A stretch of 8,728 bases of DNA, taken from JBCBTD01 sp039818825. GTDB taxonomy: Bacteria; Pseudomonadota; Alphaproteobacteria; Geminicoccales; Geminicoccaceae. Below, piece after piece: positions 1 through 5,213 of this stretch. The notes under the pieces are model-generated. The model saw nothing but the letters and a program-made list of their open reading frames with translations, did no database searches and was not told the DNA's origin. A program made the position numbers and the translations under genes. Location of the stretch: the NCBI GenBank assembly GCA_039818825.1, contig JBCBTD010000106.1:1-8728 (forward strand), in the 5' to 3' direction. Numbering within the stretch: the stretch's first letter is position 1; the number at the start of each line of letters is the position of its first letter.

Positions 1-72
1 TAAGGCTTTGTCGCAGAAGAACTTTCCCACGCTCAGGACCCCGATGCACCCCTCACTCGTGAGAAATGCGGG
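1..72. other. Non-coding flank beyond the TRAP binding-protein stop
   Basis: This short stretch lies downstream of the minus-strand TRAP gene. I see no credible gene start in it. It contains an inverted repeat with 5-base arms, CTCAC-TC-GTGAG at 52-63. That is too short, and lacks a T-tract, to be called a terminator. No dctQ or dctM membrane gene begins here, so the rest of any TRAP operon is either outside the window or absent. Confidence 0.5.
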
Positions 73-1149
73 CTAGGTGGCCATCGCTCGGGCGCGCATC
101 GCCAAGTACTGCTCGTCGAAAGCTTGCCCGTAACCGTTGGCCGCCTGACGGAAGGAGTCGAGGCTGCTGTGGATCCGGCCGGCGAGCGGGCTGGTTGCTG
201 CAAGTTCGGTAAGGACCGCTCTGGTTTCGGCGGCCAAGGCATCGACGACGTCGTCCGGCCAGGTGCGCAGTTCGACGCCTTCCGCCATGAGAGGCTCGAA
301 CGACATGATGTTGTTGAACGCGAAGTCGGCCGTCGTTTCGGTGGCGATGGCCTGCGCGCAGACTTCGACGATGGCGCGGAGGTCGTCCGGCAGCGCCTCG
401 AAGCTCGCTTGATTGACGCTGATCTCCAAGCCGGCGCCGGGCTCGTGGAACGCCGGCACGTAGTAGTAGGTCGCGGCCTGCTGCAGGCCCGCTGCCCGAT
501 CGTTCCAGGGGCCGACCCATTCCGCGGCGTCGACGGTCCCGGCCATCAGTGACGGTCCGATGTCGCCCGGCGCGATGAGCACCGTGTTCACGCCGAGCCG
601 TCGCAAGACGTCGCCGCCGAGGCCGGCGATGCGCATCTTCAGCCCGTTGAAGTCGTCGACGCTGGTGATCTCGCGGTTGAACCAGCCGCCCGCCTGAATC
701 CGCGAATTGCCTGCATAGAACGGAATGACGCCGAACGGCTCGTAGACCTCGCGCCAAAGCGCCATGCCGTCGCCCTTGTACAGCCAAGCCTGGAGCTCCT
801 CGGCCAGCAGACCGAACGGCGTCGTCGTGAAGAACTGCAGCGCTGGGGCCTTGCCCGACCAGTAGTAGGGCGTGCCGTGCATCACGTCCGCCGTACCGCT
901 CTGCAATGCATCGAAACTCTCGAAGGGAGGGACCAGCTCGCCGGCGCCGTAGACGGTGATCGCCAGACGCCCGCCCGACATGATGCCCACCAACTCGGCG
1001 AAGCGCTGGGCGTTGATGCCGAGCCCCGGAGTCTGCTTGGGCCAGGGCATCACCATGTTCCAGGCGAAGCGCTCTTGGGCCCTGGCCGGCGTCGCGGCGA
1101 GCGCTGCCGCGGCGAACGGGGCCGTGTGCAGAAGGCGTCGGCGGTCCAT
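73..1149 (-). CDS. TRAP transporter solute-binding protein (TakP/FcbT1-like, DctP superfamily)
   Basis: A periplasmic binding protein of 358 residues that would capture an organic acid and deliver it to a DctQM membrane permease. Residues 1-24 form a Tat-like export signal: arginines at 3-5, an alanine-rich hydrophobic stretch, then an ARA cleavage site before Gln25. The mature part reads as a TRAP receptor of the 2-oxoacid/mannitol/chloroaromatic group (COG4663): GGWFNREI near 154-161, KMRIAGLGG near 171-179, whose Arg173 corresponds to the carboxylate-binding arginine of the family, and AAEWVGPWND near 208-217, whose Glu/Trp lie in the ligand pocket in TakP. The ATG has a GAGGAG Shine-Dalgarno site 8 bases upstream, inside the end of cobB. 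The cobB stop is only 3 bases before this ATG, so co-transcription is likely. No permease gene is seen next to it. The family is well supported; the substrate is not determined. Confidence 0.93.
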   Translation of the reverse strand: MDRRRLLHTAPFAAAALAATPARAQERFAWNMVMPWPKQTPGLGINAQRFAELVGIMSGGRLAITVYGAGELVPPFESFDALQSGTADVMHGTPYYWSGKAPALQFFTTTPFGLLAEELQAWLYKGDGMALWREVYEPFGVIPFYAGNSRIQAGGWFNREITSVDDFNGLKMRIAGLGGDVLRRLGVNTVLIAPGDIGPSLMAGTVDAAEWVGPWNDRAAGLQQAATYYYVPAFHEPGAGLEISVNQASFEALPDDLRAIVEVCAQAIATETTADFAFNNIMSFEPLMAEGVELRTWPDDVVDALAAETRAVLTELAATSPLAGRIHSSLDSFRQAANGYGQAFDEQYLAMRARAMAT

Positions 1150-1152
1150 CGG

Positions 1153-2496
1153 TCAATCTCCTCGTTCGGGTCGTTGGGGGTCGTCGCGGTCGATCAGATG
1201 CATGAAGGAGCCGAGCACCCGCCCCGATTGGATGCCCGCGGTGCCCAGGGAGCGCCCCATTGCGTCGGCGGTGTCGAACAGGGCGGGCGCGGTCCCGGCC
1301 GTGCCGTCCAGCCGCGCGTAGTGGAACTCGTGGCCACGGAAGCCGGTACCGATCGGTCCGAGTGGGCACGCGCCGCGCAAGGTCATGCGTCGATAGCCGA
1401 GATGCAGCTTCGGCCGGTCGAATGCCGTCGACACCGGCAAGAGTCCGGCCATCCGGTGGCGCAGGCCCTCGCCGTCGATCAGCGTCTCGCCCATCACCAT
1501 GAACCCGCCGCACTCGCCGTAGACGACGGCACCGCGCTCGGCTGCCTGCTTCAAGCCACCCAAGAACCGCTGATTGCCGGCAAGGCTGCCGGCATGGAGC
1601 TCCGGATAGCCGCCAGGCAGCATCACGGCATCGGCGTCGGCGTCGGGCGCTTCGTCGGCGAGTGGCGAGAACGGGTGCACGCTTGCACCGGCATCGCGCC
1701 ACCCGTCGCGTACAGCCGCGTAGCTGAAGGCGAAGGCGTCGTCGTCGGCGATCGCGATCCGCTGACCCAGGACCGGTACCGGCGAACCATGGTTGCCAAA
1801 GGCAGCCAGCGCGTGCGGCCGAGCGATGGTCAGCAGACGATCGAGGTCGAGATGCGCGTCGACGTGGTCGGCCGCGCGGTGGATCAGCGCCTCGAGGTCA
1901 CCCCGCTCGCGCGCTTGAACGAGACCCAGATGGCGCGACGGCAGATGCAGCTCGGGGTCGGCGGGCAGGGCGCCCAACCGTGCGGTCGACAGGTGATCGT
2001 CGCAGGCGTCGGCCAAGAGCCTCGCGTGCCGCTCGCCGGCGACCCGGTTGAAGATCAAGCCGAGCACGTCGACGTCGGCACGGTGCTGGACGAAGCCCGC
2101 GGCGAGTGCGGCCACCGATTGGCCCATGCCCTTGGTGTCGATGACCAGTGCCACGGGATAGCCCAGCAGTGCGGCAAGGTCTGCCGTCGCCCCGCTGCCG
2201 TCGCTGGCGCCGTCGAACAGGCCCATGACCCCTTCGCCGATGACGACGTCGACGCCGTTGGCGGCCGTATCGGCCAGCCGCGCCAGTGTCGCCAATCGCA
2301 TCGCCCAGCCGTCGAGATTGGGGCAGCGGGCCGCGCCGGCGGCCAAATGGAAGGCCGGGTCGATGTAGTCCGGGCCGACCTTGAAGCTGCCGACCCGCAA
2401 GCCGCGACGACAAAGCGCCCGGACGATGCCGAGCGTCACCAGCGTCTTGCCGGCGCCGGAGTGAGGCGCCGCGATGATGAGGCCGGGTGCCTGCAA
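1153..2496 (-). CDS. cobB: Cobyrinate a,c-diamide synthase (CobB/CbiA)
   Basis: Cytosolic, ATP- and glutamine-dependent amidation of the a and c side chains of (hydrogeno)cobyrinic acid in cobalamin synthesis. The 447-residue length is normal. The N-terminal dethiobiotin-synthetase-like ATPase domain begins with a P-loop, PHSGAGKT (11-18), followed by KVGPDYIDPAFH and GEGVMGLFDG. The C-terminal class I glutaminase-like domain has MLPGGYPELHAG and VVYGECGGFMVMGE, with Cys329 as the expected nucleophile, then LHLGYRR, GHEFHYAR with the likely active-site histidine, and GSFMHLIDRD. The start is taken at TTG 2496. The frame is open upstream to a stop at 2557-2559 but has no ATG or GTG there, and the conserved domain begins at once after TTG. 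A weak GGGA lies about 7 bases upstream. The gene is divergent from cbiD and leads directly into the TRAP gene. The sequence alone cannot tell CobB from CbiA, which act on metal-free and cobalt substrates respectively; neighbouring cbiD favours the cobalt route. Confidence 0.95.
   Translation of the reverse strand: MQAPGLIIAAPHSGAGKTLVTLGIVRALCRRGLRVGSFKVGPDYIDPAFHLAAGAARCPNLDGWAMRLATLARLADTAANGVDVVIGEGVMGLFDGASDGSGATADLAALLGYPVALVIDTKGMGQSVAALAAGFVQHRADVDVLGLIFNRVAGERHARLLADACDDHLSTARLGALPADPELHLPSRHLGLVQARERGDLEALIHRAADHVDAHLDLDRLLTIARPHALAAFGNHGSPVPVLGQRIAIADDDAFAFSYAAVRDGWRDAGASVHPFSPLADEAPDADADAVMLPGGYPELHAGSLAGNQRFLGGLKQAAERGAVVYGECGGFMVMGETLIDGEGLRHRMAGLLPVSTAFDRPKLHLGYRRMTLRGACPLGPIGTGFRGHEFHYARLDGTAGTAPALFDTADAMGRSLGTAGIQSGRVLGSFMHLIDRDDPQRPERGD
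1158..1163 (-). promoter_or_regulatory. Ribosome binding site of the TRAP binding-protein gene
   Basis: GAGGAG read on the minus strand, 8 bases before the ATG at 1149. It lies within the last codons of cobB (Arg-Gly-Asp-stop). Translation of the TRAP gene therefore starts from inside the cobB reading frame, which fixes the start and suggests coupling. Confidence 0.8.
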
Positions 2497-2607
2497 GCTC
2501 GATCCCGTTTCGGTTGCCGCGGTCGTTCTGCGCGGAATGGTCCTCGTTGCAGTCCTCTAGTGGGTTGTTTCCTGCCGTGGAAGCGCCGGGCGAACGTATC
2601 CGGGTCG

Positions 2608-2630
2608 GTCGCCGGAACCGCAGCGGCGAC
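2608..2630 (+). promoter_or_regulatory. Hairpin upstream of cbiD
   Basis: GTCGCCG (2608-2614) pairs perfectly with CGGCGAC (2624-2630) around a 9-base loop, and a G-T wobble could extend it by one pair. The plus-strand sequence after it reads TTTGTGG, too short a T-run for a confident terminator. It ends 61 bases before the cbiD ATG, so it may be part of the 5' leader. Short GC stems occur by chance in DNA of this composition. Confidence 0.3.
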
Positions 2631-2657
2631 TTTGTGGGATCTCGTGGAGCGCCGGAC

Positions 2658-2686
2658 TTGACCCAGGCGCCTGCGCGCGGACAAGA
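2658..2686 (+). promoter_or_regulatory. Possible cbiD promoter with palindromic spacer
   Basis: TTGACC at 2658-2663 is a good -35-like hexamer. Seventeen bases on is ACAAGA, a poor -10. The spacer contains the perfect 10-bp palindrome CAGGCGCCTG (2664-2673), which could be an operator. The -10 would lie only 5 bases before the ATG, so transcription from here would give a nearly leaderless mRNA; that fits with the weak Shine-Dalgarno sequence of cbiD. This is speculative. Confidence 0.22.
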
Positions 2687-2691
2687 GCGCC

Positions 2692-3789
2692 ATGGGCGAC
2701 AACGCATCCGCGACCAAAACCGAACTCCGCCGCGGCTGGACCACGGGTACGTGTGCCACGGCCGCGGCCAAGGCTGCGGCGACTGCGTTGATCGGCGACG
2801 GCTTCCCCGATCCGGTCAAGATCCGCTTGCCGCGCGGTGGCGAGGCCGCGTTCGTCCTGGCCGATCGGGCGGCGGGCGAGGGTTGGGCGCGTGCCGTGGT
2901 GGTCAAGGACGCGGGCGACGATCCAGACGTCACCCACGGCTGCCAGGTGGTCGCCACGGTGCGGCCAGCCAGGGCCATCGACGGCGTGGTGTTTCGCGCG
3001 GGCGAGGGCATCGGCATGGTGACGCGACCAGGCTTGCCGGTCCCGGTCGGTGAGCCAGCGATCAATCCGGTGCCGCGGCAGATGATCCGTGCGGCGCTCG
3101 CAGAGGTCGCCGACACCCATGGTGTCAACGTTGGCTTCGAGGTGACGTTGGCCATTCCAGGTGGCGGCGCCTTGGCGGCGCATACCCTCAACCCGCGGCT
3201 CGGGATCGAGGGCGGCTTGTCCGTGCTCGGTACGACCGGCGTGGTGGTGCCGTTCTCCTGCGCCGCTTGGATTCACTCGATCCACCGCGGCATCGACGTC
3301 GCCCGCGCGGCTGGCCTCGACCACGTTGCGGCCTCCACCGGGTCGACCAGCGAGGCGGCGATCCGTACGCGGCACGGTCTCGACGAGGTCGCTCTGATCG
3401 AGATGGGCGACTTCGCGGGTGCCACCTTCAAGTATCTCCGCCGGCACCCGATCCCTCGGCTGAGCCTGGCTGGCGGTTTCGCCAAGCTCGCCAAGCTGGG
3501 GCAGGGCGCGCGGGACCTCCACAGCGGCCGCTCGCGCCTCGACATCGAGGCGCTGGCGTTGCTCGGGCGCAGCGCCGGCCTTAGCGACGACGAGGCGGGG
3601 CGGATCGGGGCGTCGGGCAGCGGTGGTGAGGTTCTGGCCGGGTTGGGAGCGCGGGCACCGGTCTTGGCGCGGGCCGTTGCCGAGGCGGCAGGTGCCGTCG
3701 CCCGAGGGGCGCTGGGGGACGGCATCGCCGTCGAGGTCGTCGTCTACGACCGTGGCGGGCGGGACCTCGCCGTCGCCCGTGGCTGGTAG
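2692..3789 (+). CDS. cbiD: Cobalt-precorrin-5B C1-methyltransferase (CbiD)
   Basis: Cytosolic SAM-dependent methylation of C1 of the corrin ring, the step linked to ring contraction in the oxygen-independent (cobalt-early) cobalamin route. The 365-residue product shows family hallmarks in order: RRGWTTGTCATAAAKAA (about 14-30), a VTHGCQVVA segment, GEGIGMVTRPGLPVPVGEPAINP (about 104-126), NPRLGIEGGLSVLGTTGVVVP, ASTGSTSE, and IEMGDFAGATFKYLRR near residue 240. Length is typical. The ATG at 2692 is the only sensible start, since the conserved N-terminal motif follows soon after; only a weak AAGAG lies upstream. It overlaps the following cobK/cbiJ by 11 bases. Its presence suggests the cobalt-early pathway or a hybrid, rather than a pure oxygen-dependent CobG/CobF route; that is inference. 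Confidence 0.95.
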   Translation: MGDNASATKTELRRGWTTGTCATAAAKAAATALIGDGFPDPVKIRLPRGGEAAFVLADRAAGEGWARAVVVKDAGDDPDVTHGCQVVATVRPARAIDGVVFRAGEGIGMVTRPGLPVPVGEPAINPVPRQMIRAALAEVADTHGVNVGFEVTLAIPGGGALAAHTLNPRLGIEGGLSVLGTTGVVVPFSCAAWIHSIHRGIDVARAAGLDHVAASTGSTSEAAIRTRHGLDEVALIEMGDFAGATFKYLRRHPIPRLSLAGGFAKLAKLGQGARDLHSGRSRLDIEALALLGRSAGLSDDEAGRIGASGSGGEVLAGLGARAPVLARAVAEAAGAVARGALGDGIAVEVVVYDRGGRDLAVARGW

Positions 3790-4561
3790 CAGGGTCGTTT
3801 TGTTGTTGGGCGGCAGCGGCGAGGCCGTGTCGCTGGCCCATGCGCTGGAGGCGCGTGTCGACATCCGGCTGATCACCTCGCTCCGGGGCGTGACCCGCAA
3901 CGCCGAGCCGCTGCCGGGCGAACTCGTCGTCGGCGGCTTCGGCGGTGTCGAGGGACTACGTGCGTTGCTGGCAGCGCGCGGGGTCGAGGCCGTGGTCGAC
4001 GCGACCCATCCGTTCGCTCGACGAATTGCATGGAACGTTTGGCAAGCGGCCACGGCGGCAGGTTTGCCACGGCTGAAGATCTGGCGAGCGCCCTGGGCAC
4101 CCGAACCCGGCGACCGCTGGCTCGACGTCGCCGACGTAGCGGCGGCACGACGGCTCACCGCCGCCTCGTGGCGGCGCCCCTTCGTCAGCCTGGGCCGCAG
4201 CGCCATGGCTTCGTTTCCGAGCGATGGCTTCGATCGCGTGCTGTACCGCTCGATCGAGCCGGCGGGCGACCCGACCTCGGAACTGCCGGCGAACACCGTC
4301 TGGGTGCAGGGGCGTGGCCCGTTCGACGTGGCGGGCGAACTGTCGTTGTTCAGGGAACACGGCATCGACGTGGTCGTCACGAAGAACAGCGGCGGCGAGG
4401 CAACCGTGGCCAAGCTGGCGGCGGCTCGGCAACTCGGGCTGCCGGTGGTGATGATCCGCCGTCCGCCGGACCCGCCGCCGCCGCTGGTGGCGACGGTCGA
4501 CGCCGCCCTCGACTGGTTCGATCAGCGCCTGCCGAACACCCAGCGTGACGACAACGTGTAG
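3779..4561 (+). CDS. cobK: Precorrin-6A/cobalt-precorrin-6A reductase (CobK/CbiJ)
   Basis: Nicotinamide-nucleotide-dependent reduction of the macrocycle of (cobalt-)precorrin-6A, next to CbiD in the pathway. The product is 260 residues, normal for the family. It begins with a hydrophobic strand and glycine-rich loop (VVLLLGGSGEA), then VVDATHPFARRIAWN (the conserved ATHPFA), FVSLGR, WVQGRGPF and VVTKNSGGEATVAKLAAARQLG, a strong family signature. The frame is open farther upstream, but that part is arginine/serine-rich shadow of cbiD. I take GTG at 3779, which overlaps the cbiD stop and fits translational coupling, although no good Shine-Dalgarno site precedes it. Its last 40 bases overlap the end of gtrA on the opposite strand. 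The choice between the names cobK and cbiJ depends on the metal state of the substrate and cannot be read here. Confidence 0.93.
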   Translation: MAGSRVVLLLGGSGEAVSLAHALEARVDIRLITSLRGVTRNAEPLPGELVVGGFGGVEGLRALLAARGVEAVVDATHPFARRIAWNVWQAATAAGLPRLKIWRAPWAPEPGDRWLDVADVAAARRLTAASWRRPFVSLGRSAMASFPSDGFDRVLYRSIEPAGDPTSELPANTVWVQGRGPFDVAGELSLFREHGIDVVVTKNSGGEATVAKLAAARQLGLPVVMIRRPPDPPPPLVATVDAALDWFDQRLPNTQRDDNV

Positions 4562-4938
4562 CTCCAGACGAACGTGACCACGACGGCGACGAGCTTCGCC
4601 AAGAGCGGGTCGACGAACGGCAGGCTCGCCCACACGACGGCCGTGCTGATGCCGAGCGCGCTGGTGGCCACGAGCAGAAACCGCAGCCCATCGACGAGCG
4701 CGCCACGCGACCAGCCCGCCGCCTCGAACGTCCAGACCTTGTTCAGGACGTAGCTGTTCGCGACCGCGACGAGGAAGCCGGCGACGTGGGCGGGTACGGG
4801 CGCCCAATCGAAGACGTAGAGCAGTGCCGCGAAGACACCGACGTCGATCGCCGTGTTCAGGCCGCCAACGAGGCCGAACCGCAGCCAGCGCGGGATCCGC
4901 GGGAAGGCTGGCGCCAGATCGTCGTCTGACAGGGACAG
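4522..4938 (-). CDS. gtrA: GtrA-like polyprenyl-phosphate sugar flippase, probable CTG start
   Basis: A small multi-span inner-membrane protein of about 138 residues, GtrA/DPMS-type (PF04138), thought to help flip undecaprenyl-phosphate-linked sugar across the membrane. My translation gives IPRWLRFGLVGGLNTAIDVG near the start, AGFLVAVANSYVLNKVWTFE in the middle (the family's xxNSYxLNxxWTF signature) and VVVTFVWSYTLSRWVFGRR at the end. About four hydrophobic segments fit. The frame has a TGA at 4951-4953 and then no ATG, GTG or TTG before the domain begins. The best start is CTG at 4938, which has GAGGAG 8 bases upstream; ATC at 4944 is only 2 bases from that site. A base error in a lost ATG is possible. 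The gene is divergent from the GT2 gene and overlaps the end of cobK by 40 bases. The family is confident; the start is not. Confidence 0.85.
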   Translation of the reverse strand: MSLSDDDLAPAFPRIPRWLRFGLVGGLNTAIDVGVFAALLYVFDWAPVPAHVAGFLVAVANSYVLNKVWTFEAAGWSRGALVDGLRFLLVATSALGISTAVVWASLPFVDPLLAKLVAVVVTFVWSYTLSSRWVFGRR

Positions 4939-4946
4939 GGCGATGT

Positions 4947-4952
4947 CTCCTC
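4947..4952 (-). promoter_or_regulatory. Ribosome binding site supporting the gtrA CTG start
   Basis: GAGGAG on the minus strand, 8 bases before CTG 4938. It is identical in sequence and spacing to the site in front of the TRAP gene's ATG. This is the main reason for choosing CTG over ATC 4944 or the second CTG at 4932. Confidence 0.55.
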
Positions 4953-5141
4953 ACCAACGAGGCGCCGTCGGGACGAGGGCGCCGGATTGCCGGGCCCAAC
5001 TGCCCGCCCGGCGTCGGTGGCGTCAATCCGCGTAGGCGTGCATTCGGTGGTGCCAACGGACCGCTGGTGGGGTGTCTGGTTCCCTCGGACTTGCGGCGCG
5101 CGACGCACGCCGCCAAGTTCGCGATCATGTGAGGAAGGACG
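4953..5141. promoter_or_regulatory. Divergent intergenic region between gtrA and the GT2 gene
   Basis: No convincing gene lies here; the open frames are arginine-rich and carry no domain. It should contain both promoters, but no clear -35/-10 pair stands out. Two inverted repeats occur. GCCGGGC (4989-4995) pairs with GCCCGGC (5006-5012) around a 10-base loop. A longer one at 5090-5117 is listed separately. Confidence 0.5.
5090..5117 (+). promoter_or_regulatory. Hairpin before the leader ORF of the GT2 gene
   Basis: CTTGCGGCG (5090-5098) pairs with CGCCGCCAAG (5108-5117) through nine base pairs with one bulged C (5113) and a 9-base loop. It ends 13 bases before the GAGGAAGGA ribosome binding site at 5131-5139. 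No T-tract follows on the plus strand, so it is more likely a 5'-leader structure or an operator than a terminator. Confidence 0.35.
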
Positions 5142-5213
5142 ATGCACCTAGAGATCGACGTCCGGCGCGACCATGCCGGTGGGACCGAGCGCCTGCGGTG
5201 GGGTGCCGGCTGA
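5142..5213 (+). CDS. Possible 23-residue leader peptide coupled to the GT2 gene
   Basis: A short ORF that starts with ATG two bases after the purine-rich GAGGAAGGA (the GAGGAA core is 5 bases away), the best ribosome binding site in this intergenic region. It runs 23 codons (Met-His-Leu-Glu-Ile-Asp-Val, then Arg/Gly-rich, ending Trp-Gly-Ala-Gly) and stops at TGA 5211-5213. That TGA shares its last base with the ATG of the glycosyltransferase (TGATG), a typical arrangement for translational coupling. The peptide matches no family I know. It may act only through being translated, delivering ribosomes to a gene whose own Shine-Dalgarno site is mediocre. The chance of such an ORF arising by accident in GC-rich DNA is not small. 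Confidence 0.4.
   Translation: MHLEIDVRRDHAGGTERLRWGAG

Larger units (their letters stand above)
2497..2691. promoter_or_regulatory. Divergent control region between cobB and cbiD
   Basis: Non-coding stretch that should hold the promoters of both the cobB-TRAP and cbiD-cobK units. I looked on both strands for a cobalamin riboswitch (the conserved GCCACTG B12 box and the GGTGAAACTCC-type core) and found neither. It does hold a 7-bp hairpin at 2608-2630 and a 10-bp palindrome at 2664-2673. Promoter positions cannot be fixed by eye. Confidence 0.55.

Noticed and set aside
1..72. Possible end of an insertion sequence or terminator after the TRAP gene
   Set aside because: Only a 5-base inverted repeat is visible, with no transposase, target duplication or T-tract, and the window ends here.
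877..2661. Plus-strand open frame of 594 codons across the cobB and TRAP region
   Set aside because: It lies antisense to two well-supported genes and has no domain. Its composition is that of the opposite strand of GC-rich codons. Long shadow frames are expected at this GC content.
2497..2691. Cobalamin riboswitch upstream of cbiD or cobB
   Set aside because: I found no B12 box or core motifs on either strand, although the gene context made it worth looking for. A covariance search would settle it.
3623..3778. Possible longer N-terminus of CobK from ATG 3623
   Set aside because: The added 52 residues are low-complexity shadow of cbiD, and the nucleotide-binding strand of the family begins just after GTG 3779.
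5072..5212. Possible 47-residue longer N-terminus of the GT2 protein from GTG 5072
   Set aside because: The segment is Arg-rich, unlike the family, and would read through the hairpin and the leader ORF. The glycosyltransferase domain starts about 20 residues after ATG 5213.
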